Source of the DNA: Duffyella gerundensis
Lineage (GTDB): Bacteria; Pseudomonadota; Gammaproteobacteria; Enterobacterales; Enterobacteriaceae
Direction: 5' to 3'
Assembly: GCF_001517405.1 (NCBI RefSeq)
Contig: NZ_LN907827.1
Span: 634,616 to 698,615 of the forward strand
DNA length: 64,000 nt
Positions within the stretch are counted from its first letter, which is position 1. The number at the start of each line of letters is the position of its first letter. Under the pieces are notes generated by a model that was not told where the DNA came from, did no database searches, and was given only the letters and a program-made list of their open reading frames with translations. Position numbers and translations under genes: made by a program. This document shows positions 20,314 to 29,612 of this stretch, piece after piece.

Positions 20314-21435
20314 ATGGCACACGAAAAAATCGTCACCCTGTTTGATACAGCTACTCAGGCAGAAGCCGCGAAAAAAAATCTCATCAAAGCAGGTTTCCCC
20401 GATCGGGATATCAGTTTAATCAGCGGTGAGCGCCTGCAGTCTGAAGGCAAAGCAATTCGTCACCCCAGCATCTGGCAGCGCCTGTTCGGCGAAACCGTCG
20501 ACCGCGAATATGCCGACGTTTACAGCGAAGCGATGGATAAAGGCGGCGTGATTGTCTCATTGCGTGCAGCAGAAGAGGATGTCGCAAAAGCGATGACCAT
20601 TCTCTACTCCCACGATTCGGTGGATGTCCCTTCTCGTGCACGTCGTGATGTGGTGGCTGATAACACCAGCCAGAACCGTGAGTTCGCCGGTGAAACCAAT
20701 GACCGTGAGCCGCGTACCTCGCTGACCGGCGACGAGAGCGAAGAGGAGATTCTGCGCCTCGCCCAGGAAAAACTCGAGGTTGGCAAGCGCCTGATCAGCG
20801 AAGGTTCAACACGCGTCCGCCGCTATGTGGTTACCGATCAGGTCTCGGAAGATATTTCGCTGCACGAGCAGCACGCCGACATCTTCCGTCGCAGCGTCGA
20901 CGAACCGGCTTACCACGGTGATATCGACTGGTCTGAGAAAACCGTTGAGATTGCGGAAAGCCATGAGCAGCCAGTAATCAACAAAACCGCCCGCGTTAAA
21001 GAAGAAGTGGTGGTGCGCAAAGATACCCGTGACCACGTTGAGACCATCAACGACACCGTGCGTCGTCAGGAAATCGATATCGATAAAACCGGCACGCCAG
21101 GCGCCGCTAACGTTACCGACCCAACCGGCACCGCGACAGCGAATACCGCGAACCGGACCGGCACGGCGAACGCCACGGCAACCACAGCCAAAGCCGCAAA
21201 TCTGACCGGCGGCGCGAATACCGCCAGCACGGCTAACACAACGGGTAGCGCATCACGCGATTTTATCGAAGCGGATGACGCCGGACTCAACAGCACGCGT
21301 ACCGGCTCCGCACATGCCACAGGTAATGGCCAGAACAATGGCAAACCGGGCATGGCTGAAAAAGTCAGTGAGAAGGTAAGCGAAGCGAAAGACAAGGTGG
21401 AAGGCAAACTCAAGCAGCACGACCATAGCCATTAA
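20314..21435 (+). CDS. YflT-type + DUF2382 stress protein with low-complexity tail
   Basis: A 373-residue protein with three parts. Residues ~1-100 look like the general-stress YflT-type fold (EKIVTLFDTATQAEAAKKNLIKAGF, GGVIVSLRA). Residues ~135-260 form a DUF2382 domain (LRLAQEKLEVGKRLISEGSTRVRRYV...EEVVVRKDTRDHVETINDTVRRQEIDIDKT). The remaining ~110 residues are a low-complexity Thr/Ala/Asn/Gly tail with repeated TGTAN/NRTGTAN-like units and a charged end (MAEKVSEKVSEAKDKVEGKLKQHDHSH). AGAGAGGAATTTATC gives a good ribosome binding site. Role in stress tolerance is inferred from family only. Confidence 0.82.
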   Translation: MAHEKIVTLFDTATQAEAAKKNLIKAGFPDRDISLISGERLQSEGKAIRHPSIWQRLFGETVDREYADVYSEAMDKGGVIVSLRAAEEDVAKAMTILYSHDSVDVPSRARRDVVADNTSQNREFAGETNDREPRTSLTGDESEEEILRLAQEKLEVGKRLISEGSTRVRRYVVTDQVSEDISLHEQHADIFRRSVDEPAYHGDIDWSEKTVEIAESHEQPVINKTARVKEEVVVRKDTRDHVETINDTVRRQEIDIDKTGTPGAANVTDPTGTATANTANRTGTANATATTAKAANLTGGANTASTANTTGSASRDFIEADDAGLNSTRTGSAHATGNGQNNGKPGMAEKVSEKVSEAKDKVEGKLKQHDHSH

Positions 21436-21569
21436 GCCCGTGTGAAAAGTGCATTATCTGTCTGACAACACGTAATACTTTTCAGCGTATTTGCACTATC
21501 GACAAGGCCAGCCGCAAGGTTGGCTTTGTTGTGTTTGACGCGCGTGTGTCTGGCGTTTAAATTCTGTTT

Positions 21570-21635
21570 GAGCTGTGTTTGAGCTGTGTTTGAGCTGTGT
21601 TTGAGCTGTGTTTGAGCTGTGTTTGAGCTGTGTTT
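21570..21635. repeat. 11-bp tandem repeat (GAGCTGTGTTT)x6
   Basis: Six perfect copies between the DUF2382 operon and leuX. It is another short tandem array in this genome, though no copy of the dispersed repeat is attached here. Confidence 0.95.
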
Positions 21636-21801
21636 TAGTCGCGTTGGAGCCGGTGCGGGTGGGCAGTCTCGATTTTGCTGTCGCCAGAACAAAACTGCGT
21701 AAGGTGATTTTTTCAGCACTTGGCGCACAGGCTGGTGGTTTAGACTTGCGCAGTTGGCGGGTAAAGGTATAATCCCCAACGTTTTCCGCATAACTCTTCG
21801 T

Positions 21802-21886
21802 GCCGAAGTGGCGAAATCGGTAGACGCAGTTGATTCAAAATCAACCATCGAAAGATGTGCCGGTTCGAGTCCGGCCTTCGGCACCA
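21802..21886 (+). tRNA. leuX: tRNA-Leu (anticodon CAA)
   Basis: An 85-base class II tRNA with encoded CCA: acceptor GCCGAAG pairs with CTTCGGC before ACCA. The anticodon stem-loop GTTGA-TTCAAAA-TCAAC gives CAA, followed by a variable arm and T-arm GGTTCGAGTCC. It is nearly identical to enterobacterial leuX, a known integration site for genomic islands. Its 3' 18 bases are the attL core of the island that begins here, so integration restores an intact tRNA. Confidence 0.97.
21869..21886. other. attL core in leuX 3' end
   Basis: GTCCGGCCTTCGGCACCA, exactly repeated at 38420-38437. It covers half of the T-arm and the acceptor end, the usual crossover region for tRNA-targeting integrases. Confidence 0.9.
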
Positions 21887-21900
21887 ACAGTATGTAAATA

Positions 21901-21923
21901 GACCTCAACTGAGGTCTTTTTTT
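21901..21923 (+). terminator. Terminator after leuX on island side
   Basis: GACCTCAACTGAGGTC followed by a seven-T run. It would end the leuX transcript before the integrase gene and is carried by the island. Confidence 0.85.
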
Positions 21924-22012
21924 ATGTCTATAATCCAGTCCCCGCAAGGCTTTGCCCCGCTTTTCAGTCAACCGACATCAATCTGAGTTACCCCACATCA
22001 ACATGCTTGTGA

Positions 22013-22061
22013 GTATAGAACCGAGTATATATGCTGGTTCGATAATGCTTATATACTCACG
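22013..22061. promoter_or_regulatory. Integrase control region with inverted repeat
   Basis: GAGTATATATGC and GCTTATATACTC form an imperfect inverted repeat just upstream of the integrase, with a further GTGAGTATAGAACC at its left end. It could be an operator or arm-type binding site for the integrase or an excisionase; this is an inference from symmetry and position only. Confidence 0.45.
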
Positions 22062-22085
22062 GCAGCATATGGAAGGAATACCATC

Positions 22086-23351
22086 ATGGCCCTGACTGAT
22101 ACCAAGGTGCGTTCGGCAAAACCTGAAGCAAAGGAATACTCGCTTGTAGATTGCGATGGCATGTTTTTGCTGATACACCCTAACGGCTCCAAATACTGGC
22201 GCTTCCGTTTCCGCTTCGGTGGTAAGCAACACCTGATGGCTTTTGGGGTTTATCCTGAAACATCCCTGGCGGATGCTCGTCAAAAGAGGGAAGAGGCCAG
22301 GAGGCTTGTTGCTGCCGGTGTCGATCCTCGTGAGCATAAGCGTGCAGTAAAAGAAGAACAGGCTAAAGAGGTCATCACATTTGAATCTGTTGCCAGAGAC
22401 TGGCACGCCAGCAATCAAAAGTGGTCTGAGTCGCATAGTGGCCGTGTTCTTAAAAGTCTGGAAGATAATTTGTTCGATGCGATTGGTAAGCGAAATATCG
22501 CCGAACTAAAAACCAGAGATTTACTTATTCCCATCAAAGCCGTAGAAATCTCTGGACGTCTTGAGGTGGCTGCGCGTTTACAGCAACGAACTACAGCAAT
22601 TATGCGATTTGCCGTGCAAAGTGGTTTAATCGATTACAACCCCGCACAAGAGATCGCTGGAGCGGTTGCTACAGCAAAACGGCAACATCGCGCTGCGCTA
22701 GAACTTAATCGTATTCCTGAACTACTTCATCGTATCGACACATATACTGGCAGACCACTAACACGCTTAGCTGTGGAGCTGACTTTGTTGGTCTTTATTC
22801 GATCTAGTGAACTGCGTTTTGCACGCTGGTCAGAAGTCGATTTTGAAAATGCTATGTGGACGATTCCGGGGGAACGTGAACCACTGGAAGGTGTGAAGCA
22901 TTCACATCGAGGATTAAAGATGCGTACTCCTCATCTTGTTCCTTTATCACGTCAGGCTCTGACCATTCTGGGAAAAATCAAAAGCATGAGCGGAAACCGA
23001 GAGCTGATTTTCGTTGGCGATCACGATCCACGTAAACCGATGAGTGAAAACACGGTGAACAAGGCGCTGCGAGTTATGGGGTACGATACGAAAGTTGAAG
23101 TCTGCGGGCACGGTTTTAGGACTATGGCATGTAGTTCATTGATCGAATCGGGATTGTGGTCGAAGGATGCGGTAGAAAGGCAGATGAGTCACCAGGAGCG
23201 TAGTTCTGTACGTGCGGCTTATATACATAAGGCGGAACATCTGGGAGAGAGGAGACTGATGCTGCAGTGGTGGGCTGATTATTTGGATGCGAATATGCAA
23301 GAAGTTATCTCTCCCTTTGACTATGCCAAAATTAACAATCCATTGAGATAA
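22086..23351 (+). CDS. P4-type tyrosine integrase
   Basis: Site-specific recombinase expected to integrate and excise the island at leuX. The 421-residue product begins MALTDTKVRSAKPEAKEYSLVDCDGMFLLI, the DUF4102-type N-terminal domain of P4-like integrases. The catalytic tyrosine-recombinase set is visible: Arg239 (FIRSSELRFARWSE), His342 and Arg345 (HGFRTMA), His369 (QMSHQ) and the nucleophile Tyr379 (RAAYIHKAEHLGERRLMLQWWADYL). Length and motifs are complete, so the protein is probably active. It reads away from the tRNA with GGAAGGA 8 bases before the ATG. Confidence 0.95.
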   Translation: MALTDTKVRSAKPEAKEYSLVDCDGMFLLIHPNGSKYWRFRFRFGGKQHLMAFGVYPETSLADARQKREEARRLVAAGVDPREHKRAVKEEQAKEVITFESVARDWHASNQKWSESHSGRVLKSLEDNLFDAIGKRNIAELKTRDLLIPIKAVEISGRLEVAARLQQRTTAIMRFAVQSGLIDYNPAQEIAGAVATAKRQHRAALELNRIPELLHRIDTYTGRPLTRLAVELTLLVFIRSSELRFARWSEVDFENAMWTIPGEREPLEGVKHSHRGLKMRTPHLVPLSRQALTILGKIKSMSGNRELIFVGDHDPRKPMSENTVNKALRVMGYDTKVEVCGHGFRTMACSSLIESGLWSKDAVERQMSHQERSSVRAAYIHKAEHLGERRLMLQWWADYLDANMQEVISPFDYAKINNPLR

Positions 23352-23657
23352 GTTGGAACGAACCACTTCATTAATATTCATTTTAAATAAGACAATTCCA
23401 GCAAGGAGCAAAAATATACCCTAAATCGCCGGGATATTCTCAATAATGCATGTTCCGGCGATTTACTGAACTGGATTGACTGTCTAATCATAGTGAAAAG
23501 TAAGATCTTTGATGGTGGTTATAGGTCGTTGGGTGTTGTAATAATTAATACCGGTAAATGTGGGTGATATCCGAACAGAAATGGATGGTAAGGTTTTGGT
23601 TGTGATGAGTGAGGCGCAGTATGGATCTGGGCTGCGCCTCGCAAAACACGTTGGGGA
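23352..23657. other. Intergenic gap between integrase and hsdS
   Basis: 306 bp between convergent genes. The only structure seen is the perfect 9-bp stem GAGGCGCAG/CTGCGCCTC at 23611-23640, without a clear T run on either strand; it may end the hsd transcript. Confidence 0.55.
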
Positions 23658-24905
23658 TTATTTGACCGTGACCTGTCCGTTCATAAGCAGGGGGAGGAGC
23701 CAGTCTCGGAGTTTGATTAGATCCTGATTTTCAAGGCTACGCGTAAAAATCATTTTATTGTATTCTGAAACAATATCGTCATATCGTTTCAATAATCCGG
23801 GTTCTGGGCAAACGACTTGCAGTGAATGCAAATCATCTTTTGTCATGGAACCAAATGTTGTGCCTTCCGCATTTCGACGATCAAATATCTGTTTGAAATA
23901 CTTCATCACGTAGAATAAAAAGCCATCTGAGTGGCTTTTGCTGTTTAATGCCGCAAGCCCTCGCCCAATACAACAATCGGCATTGGCAATATTCATATCA
24001 CCAACTGGCGCACGAACGCTGAGTAAAATATCACCTTTTTTCGCCATTCTTGCAGGTGATGTTGTGTACTGACGAGGAGTTGGGAAAAGCCAACCAAAGT
24101 CCGTTGACCCCTGGAAAAATAGCGTTCCGATTCCATCTTCGTTATAAGACTCACCGGCTGGAGACTGCCCCATTGTGATATTCGCTATTTGAGACAGCGT
24201 GTTAACCGCCCACCCTACCGGAACTTCCCGTTTCAGCGTGGCGTTATATGCCATCTTCCCGCCGGAGGTTTTATACGGTTTTCCATTGGCGTCAGGGAAA
24301 TCAAACTGTACAAACCAGTAGTCGTACAACGTTTTCGCCATCGCTTCCAGTTCAGCGTTAATGCGATTGTTAAGGTCGATCTTATAGTCTAAAACAGAAA
24401 GAACCGAGACTATTTTATCTTGATATGCTTTTAACGGAACTTTAAATTTAAGCCCTGTAAGATAATCAATATTGATATTATCCTGAATACTGCCGCTTGC
24501 TGAATTTTGAATGGCCCTTCGAATATAAGTAAATACATAATGCATGAAAATCTCAGATGATTCCTTTTGATAAGCATTGAATCCAACAACACTATCTGGA
24601 AAGCACATGGGATAGCTAAGCAATGCAGTTTCAGCAATATTAGCTGCAATTGTTATGCATAAAGTATTTTTGGGCCAGATTTCACTCTGGGACAACCCAA
24701 ACTCGTTATAACAAGAATGATGGCTATCGAGATACAGGCTTGCCTGCTTAACCTCTCCTGTTTGAACCAGAGGGTAAACACCATTTTTAAAAAGTTTAGG
24801 GTCGTTACGTGGACGATGACGAGACTTTCCTCGACGGAAAGAACCTAAATCTGATAATTTTTTATCCTGCCAATGACTGTTATATTTCGATGAGTTAAAA
24901 ATCAT
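23658..24905 (-). CDS. hsdS: Type I restriction-modification specificity subunit HsdS
   Basis: Recognises the bipartite DNA target and holds the HsdM and HsdR subunits. The 415-residue protein has two target-recognition domains (about residues 10-160 and 215-380), each followed by a conserved helical spacer: LSVLDYKIDLNNRINAELEAMAKTLYDYWFVQFDFP at the centre and LENQDLIKLRDWLLPLLMNGQV at the C-terminus. The DNA encoding the first recognition domain is visibly more A+T-rich than hsdM and hsdR, fitting domain exchange. It overlaps the hsdM stop by 11 bases and is the last gene of the hsdRMS operon. The target sequence cannot be predicted from here. Confidence 0.93.
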   Translation of the reverse strand: MIFNSSKYNSHWQDKKLSDLGSFRRGKSRHRPRNDPKLFKNGVYPLVQTGEVKQASLYLDSHHSCYNEFGLSQSEIWPKNTLCITIAANIAETALLSYPMCFPDSVVGFNAYQKESSEIFMHYVFTYIRRAIQNSASGSIQDNINIDYLTGLKFKVPLKAYQDKIVSVLSVLDYKIDLNNRINAELEAMAKTLYDYWFVQFDFPDANGKPYKTSGGKMAYNATLKREVPVGWAVNTLSQIANITMGQSPAGESYNEDGIGTLFFQGSTDFGWLFPTPRQYTTSPARMAKKGDILLSVRAPVGDMNIANADCCIGRGLAALNSKSHSDGFLFYVMKYFKQIFDRRNAEGTTFGSMTKDDLHSLQVVCPEPGLLKRYDDIVSEYNKMIFTRSLENQDLIKLRDWLLPLLMNGQVTVK

Positions 24906-26532
24906 ACTTCAGCCCTGCCATCTGCTTCTTAATCTCCGCTTCCAACTCGCGAGACTGGCTAAACAAACTCTCCAGATTGTCAGTAAACTCTTTCATCTTC
25001 GCGGCAAACTGTTCCGGTGTCATATCGGTGTATTCAATTTTTATATCAAAATACTGCCCGGCGCTGAATGAGTAATTTTTCGCAGTGATATCGTCATAGC
25101 TGACCACCACCGAGAAATCCTCTTCGCTCCACTTGTTGTTAAACACTTCACAGATACGCTGCTCTTCTTCTTCCGTCAGTACCGTTTTCTGGTTTTTGCC
25201 GTCTTTGACTTTTTCACCTAAATTCGAGGCGTCGATCAGCACCACTTTCTCTTTGTTGCTGGCATCAATAAACAGGATCGACACGTTGGTTCCGGTAGTG
25301 GCGAAGATATTCGACGGCATGGAAACCACGCCCGCCAGCATCCTGTTTTTCACCAGATGTTCGCGAATCCCTTTATCAATACCCGACTGCGCGGTGATAA
25401 AACCAGTTGGGACCACGACCGCCGCCTTGCCACCCGGTTTCAGCGAGAAAATGATGTGTTGCAGGAACAACTGGTAAATCGCCATTTTGTCTTTGGCGGC
25501 TTTGGGTACTTTCGGTATCCCGGCAAAGAAGCGTTGCTGGTTTTCCTTGCTGTCCAGCGCGTCGCGGAAGTCGCTGAAATCCATCTTGAACGGCGGGTTG
25601 GATACGATGTAGTCAAAGCGTTTCAGCGCGCTGCCGTCTCTATGGAACGGGTGCAAAATGGTGTTGCCCTGGATAACGTTGGGGATCGAATGCACCAGAT
25701 TGTTGAGGATCAGGTTCAGGCGCAGCAGGCTGGAGGATTTCTGCGAGATGTCCTGCGCGAAGATGCTGCAACGATCTTCCCCGATGGCGTGCGCCACGTT
25801 CATCAACAGCGTGCCGGAACCGGCGGACGGGTCGTAACAGCTTACGTTACGCACGACGCCCTGCTGTGCTTTCGGTACCAGAATTTCCGCCATGATGCGC
25901 GCCACGGCGTGGGGGGTGTAGTATTCCGCGTATTTGCCGCCGGAGTTGCTGTTGTAGTCTTTGATCAGGTATTCAAAGATGGTGGCGTAGAAGTCGAATT
26001 TCTGCGTGAAGATGCGTTCAAAGCTGAAATCTGCCAGTTTGTTGATAATGGCGCGGCAGAAGTCGTCGCGCTTTGATTCGTCGGCGATGTACTGGCTCAA
26101 GCGTTCAAACAGCACCACTTTTGCACCGCCGTCGGTTTTGACCGCGAAGACATCGTTGTTGGTGGCGGCGATGTCCATCAGGGTGTCGTCAAAGGTGTTG
26201 GCGAAATTGGCCTCATTTTGACGGTTGTATAAATACTGAATGAAGTGATGTGGCTTCAGACGCGCTGTGTCGGCGCTCATCTTCAGTTGCAGCTTATCCC
26301 GCTGTTCTTCACTCATCTGATTGAGCGCAACTTCCCATTTTTCGGCGCTGGCGATGCTTGTATCCACCTTTTTGGCTTCAAAGGCGAATTTGTCGTTTAG
26401 GAATTTGTATAGAAATGCCTGAGTGATGATTTTGAATTCGTTACCGTCGTTGCCCAGACCGTAGTTAGCACAAATGCTTTTCAGGCTATCGATCAGGGTT
26501 TTGGTTTTGTCTCTAAATTCCAGTTCTACCAC
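24895..26532 (-). CDS. hsdM: Type I restriction-modification methyltransferase subunit HsdM
   Basis: N6-adenine methyltransferase that protects host DNA and forms the core of the restriction complex. The 545-residue protein has the AdoMet-binding motif DPSAGSG (234-240) and catalytic NPPF (312-315), an N-terminal helical domain (KTLIDSLKSICANYGLGNDGNEF) and a C-terminal helical tail that packs on HsdS. It overlaps hsdR by 7 bases and hsdS by 11, so the three genes form one translationally coupled unit. Confidence 0.96.
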   Translation of the reverse strand: MVELEFRDKTKTLIDSLKSICANYGLGNDGNEFKIITQAFLYKFLNDKFAFEAKKVDTSIASAEKWEVALNQMSEEQRDKLQLKMSADTARLKPHHFIQYLYNRQNEANFANTFDDTLMDIAATNNDVFAVKTDGGAKVVLFERLSQYIADESKRDDFCRAIINKLADFSFERIFTQKFDFYATIFEYLIKDYNSNSGGKYAEYYTPHAVARIMAEILVPKAQQGVVRNVSCYDPSAGSGTLLMNVAHAIGEDRCSIFAQDISQKSSSLLRLNLILNNLVHSIPNVIQGNTILHPFHRDGSALKRFDYIVSNPPFKMDFSDFRDALDSKENQQRFFAGIPKVPKAAKDKMAIYQLFLQHIIFSLKPGGKAAVVVPTGFITAQSGIDKGIREHLVKNRMLAGVVSMPSNIFATTGTNVSILFIDASNKEKVVLIDASNLGEKVKDGKNQKTVLTEEEEQRICEVFNNKWSEEDFSVVVSYDDITAKNYSFSAGQYFDIKIEYTDMTPEQFAAKMKEFTDNLESLFSQSRELEAEIKKQMAGLKYDF

Positions 26533-29500
26533 GTACGTGCTCCGGTATTAAATTCGTTCAGGTATTCCGCCACAATCAGGCGGTTGATATCGCCAGCCGC
26601 TTTCGCACTGAGAGTGATCTTCTGTTGTTTTTCAAAGTGTTCCAGCACGCATGACACGATCTGGCGTTCAAAGTAGCTTTCATTGTTCAGTATTTGGCTA
26701 TTGTTCAGCACTTTTCCATCCGCATCCTGCTTGACACCGAGCAGTGCTTCGAAGATTTTACGCTCTGGCTCGCTCAGGCCGCCGTGCTCGCGCAGGCGTT
26801 TGTGGGTACGCGCGTATTTCACATCGCCCCGGTATTTCTGGCGCAGCAGGTTGTTCTGACGGTTCAGCTCTTTAATACGGTCATGAATTTTATTGAGTGT
26901 GCCAATATTCGCAACCATTTCTTCCTGGGTGACTTCGCTGAGTTTCTTTTTCTTAAACAGTCGCTCCAGTTCGTCTTTCAGGCTAACGAACTGCGGGTCC
27001 TGCTGGTCGAAGTTGGCGGCCAGCGCTTCACGGGTACGGCGCAGCGTCTCTTTCAGTTCGTCAGCCAGCACCAGTTCTTCTTCGCCCACTTTGTGGAATT
27101 CAAAGATCACCTCTTCCAGCGCACGGTTCAACAGACCGGAGAGGTCAACACCCTGCTCCAGATCCGCCTTCAGGTTGAGTAAGTCGAGGCGGTGGCTGGC
27201 TTCGCGGTAGAGGATGTTGAGTTTGTTGAAGTCCAGCGCCTGGAGAAACTCAGTGTTGCCCTGGAGGCGGATCAGGTTGTACAGGCTGCGGACATCTGCC
27301 AGCGCGTTTTTTAGCGCCAGCGCGGTTTCCCGGTCCTGGATCTGGTTTATCTGGTCAGTGAAAATTTCTGCGTTTTCCGTATCGAAACTGAACAGAACGT
27401 CTTTAATGTGTTCAATTTCTTCGCGGATCTCTTCCGCCGATTTGAACAGGCGGGAATAGTGCTCCATTTCGTCGCCCAGTTCGGCCTGTAGCTCTTCGAA
27501 GTAGGCTTTGTTGGTGGCGTCAAATTCCTGGCGGATATCGGCGAAGTCCACCACGTAGCCGTAGCGGAAGTGGTTGTAGGTTCGGTTGACGCGGGTCAGC
27601 GCTTGGAGCAGGTTGTGCTTTCTGATCACCCGCCCGAGGTAGAGTTTTTTCAGCCGTTTGGCATCAAACCCGGTGAGCAGCATGTTGTAGACGAATAGCA
27701 GGTCAATCTCGCCCGCTTTGAATTGCTCCACCCACTCTTTACGTTCCTGCTTGCTGCCAATGTCGTGCAGGATTAGGGCGGCGCGTTTGATTTTCCGTGT
27801 TTCTTTGGCGTGGATCTGATAAACGGCAGCGGGTTCTGCGGCCTGTAATACAGGCATTTCGTCGGTGACGGTGGGCGATTCGGCGTAGTCGGCGTTGAAC
27901 AATTCAAACATCTGTTTGGCCTGTTCAGAACTGTCACATATCACCATGCCGCCGATGGTGTCATCATTCAGCGCGCCCCGGCTTTTGGCAAAGTCGGTGA
28001 CGATGTAGTTCAGCATCGGTTTGACGAAGCTGGGGTGGGCGTAAATGTATTTGCGATCAACATCGCCCATTCTGACTTCCACCTCTTTTAGCGCCTGTTG
28101 CAGGATCATCCGGTAGTTGGTGGCGATCTCTTCGCGGATCAGGCGCAGCGTGTAGCCATCGGCAATGGAGGCGTTGTAGTAGTATTTGTGGATGTAGTCG
28201 CCGAAGATATCACGGGAGTTGTAGTCCGTTCCCAGCAGCGGAGTGCCGGTCAGGCCAATTTTGATGGCGTTGGTATCCGACTGGCTTAAGTTCGCCAGGA
28301 AGCTCCCTTTAGGGTTATAGCTGCGGTGGACTTCATCGAGGAAGTACACGCGCTGGAGGCTGATGTCGTAGTCTTTGGTGGTGACGACGTCCGGTTCATC
28401 GCGGAATTTCTGGATGTTGACGACGGTGATTTCCGCTTTGCCGTGGTGATTGTGCAGCGCCTGCGTCGCTTTGATATCGCGAGTGAAAGCTTCGCGGGAG
28501 TCGATAAGGTGAACGATTAAGCCACGGGCGGTGAACTCGCGCTGCGCCTGCTGGAGCAGATCAAGACGATCGACAATAAAGTAGAATTTCGGGATCACCT
28601 GCTGGTTCTGGAAGTAATCCGTCAGGAAGCGCACGTTGTAGTAAGCCAGTGCGGTTTTTCCACTGCCCTGGGTGTGCCAGATAATGCCTTTTTTCACGCC
28701 AGCGTTCAGTTTGCGCTCGATTGCTTTGGTGGCGAAGAGCTGCGGGTAACGCATGATGTGCTTCTGGATGCCGCCCGGTTCGGCGACGTACACCAGCGCA
28801 TAGCGCAGGATAAATGCCAGCCGATCGCGGCTCAACAGCGCGGTGCAAAGGCGGTTGGTCGGGCGGTTGTGATCTTTGTTGGTCTGAAATTCCGGGTTGG
28901 TACGAATGACTTCCAAATTGTTGTCTTTCAGAACGGCGATTTCGGTTTCTTCTGACAGCGGTTTCAGTAAGTTGGTCAGGTTGAAGAGTTCTTCTTCGCG
29001 GAAGTAGTTGAATACCGGGTTGCTGTATGAGCTGCTGGCGTAGAATGCCCCCTGAATCGGCTCCGGGTCACTGTCGTCATACTCCATGTTGTTGGAGAAG
29101 ATCATGAACTGGGTGATATTGGCGAAGCGTTTGAATTTGGGGTTCTTAAATCGTTCGTTGATGCGGTTGCGTTCTGCGACGATACCTTCGCGGTTGTTGG
29201 GCTTTTTCACTTCGATAAAGATCAGTGGCATGCCATTGATCAGCAGCGTGATGTCCGGGCGGAACTCTTCATCGCCGTTTTCGCAGGTTAGTTCGGTGAC
29301 GACATGGAAGCTGTTGTTGTTGAAGTTATCGAAGTCTATCAGTTTGGTGCCGGAACGGTCGCTGAGTTTTTCGAAGAAGGCGCGGCCCAGGTCGTCGTTG
29401 TCGAGAAGCAGCGTGAGGTCTTTTAACAGGCGCCCGATGTCGTCGGGCGCAATTCCGGGGTTAATTCTGCCAACTGCAGCGGTGAAAAGGTCAGGAAAGA

Positions 29501-29612
29501 TGTTGGTTTCTTTGTCCCAGTGTTGTTCTTTCAGAGACAGGTAGCGGTAGCCCAGCCGTATCAGGTGGAGGATGACGGGGATTTTTACCCGGGTGTCTTC
29601 GGTGAATTTCAT
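26526..29612 (-). CDS. hsdR: Type I restriction-modification endonuclease subunit HsdR
   Basis: ATP-driven DNA translocase and nuclease that cuts unmodified DNA. It has 1028 residues, full family length. The PD-(D/E)xK nuclease is at Asp120...Glu134-x-Lys136 (EFRPDITLLINGMPLIFIEVK), the helicase Walker A at TQGSGKT (314-320), and the Walker B box at DEVH (426-429). The helicase C-terminal half includes TGFDAKRLKKLYLGR and QALTRVNRTY. First gene of the hsdR-hsdM-hsdS operon. No disruption is seen, so the system looks functional. Confidence 0.96.
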   Translation of the reverse strand: MKFTEDTRVKIPVILHLIRLGYRYLSLKEQHWDKETNIFPDLFTAAVGRINPGIAPDDIGRLLKDLTLLLDNDDLGRAFFEKLSDRSGTKLIDFDNFNNNSFHVVTELTCENGDEEFRPDITLLINGMPLIFIEVKKPNNREGIVAERNRINERFKNPKFKRFANITQFMIFSNNMEYDDSDPEPIQGAFYASSSYSNPVFNYFREEELFNLTNLLKPLSEETEIAVLKDNNLEVIRTNPEFQTNKDHNRPTNRLCTALLSRDRLAFILRYALVYVAEPGGIQKHIMRYPQLFATKAIERKLNAGVKKGIIWHTQGSGKTALAYYNVRFLTDYFQNQQVIPKFYFIVDRLDLLQQAQREFTARGLIVHLIDSREAFTRDIKATQALHNHHGKAEITVVNIQKFRDEPDVVTTKDYDISLQRVYFLDEVHRSYNPKGSFLANLSQSDTNAIKIGLTGTPLLGTDYNSRDIFGDYIHKYYYNASIADGYTLRLIREEIATNYRMILQQALKEVEVRMGDVDRKYIYAHPSFVKPMLNYIVTDFAKSRGALNDDTIGGMVICDSSEQAKQMFELFNADYAESPTVTDEMPVLQAAEPAAVYQIHAKETRKIKRAALILHDIGSKQERKEWVEQFKAGEIDLLFVYNMLLTGFDAKRLKKLYLGRVIRKHNLLQALTRVNRTYNHFRYGYVVDFADIRQEFDATNKAYFEELQAELGDEMEHYSRLFKSAEEIREEIEHIKDVLFSFDTENAEIFTDQINQIQDRETALALKNALADVRSLYNLIRLQGNTEFLQALDFNKLNILYREASHRLDLLNLKADLEQGVDLSGLLNRALEEVIFEFHKVGEEELVLADELKETLRRTREALAANFDQQDPQFVSLKDELERLFKKKKLSEVTQEEMVANIGTLNKIHDRIKELNRQNNLLRQKYRGDVKYARTHKRLREHGGLSEPERKIFEALLGVKQDADGKVLNNSQILNNESYFERQIVSCVLEHFEKQQKITLSAKAAGDINRLIVAEYLNEFNTGARTW

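Noticed and set aside
21432..21971. 179-codon minus-strand ORF across leuX
   Set aside because: It reads through the tRNA and the 11-bp array on the opposite strand; not a protein gene.
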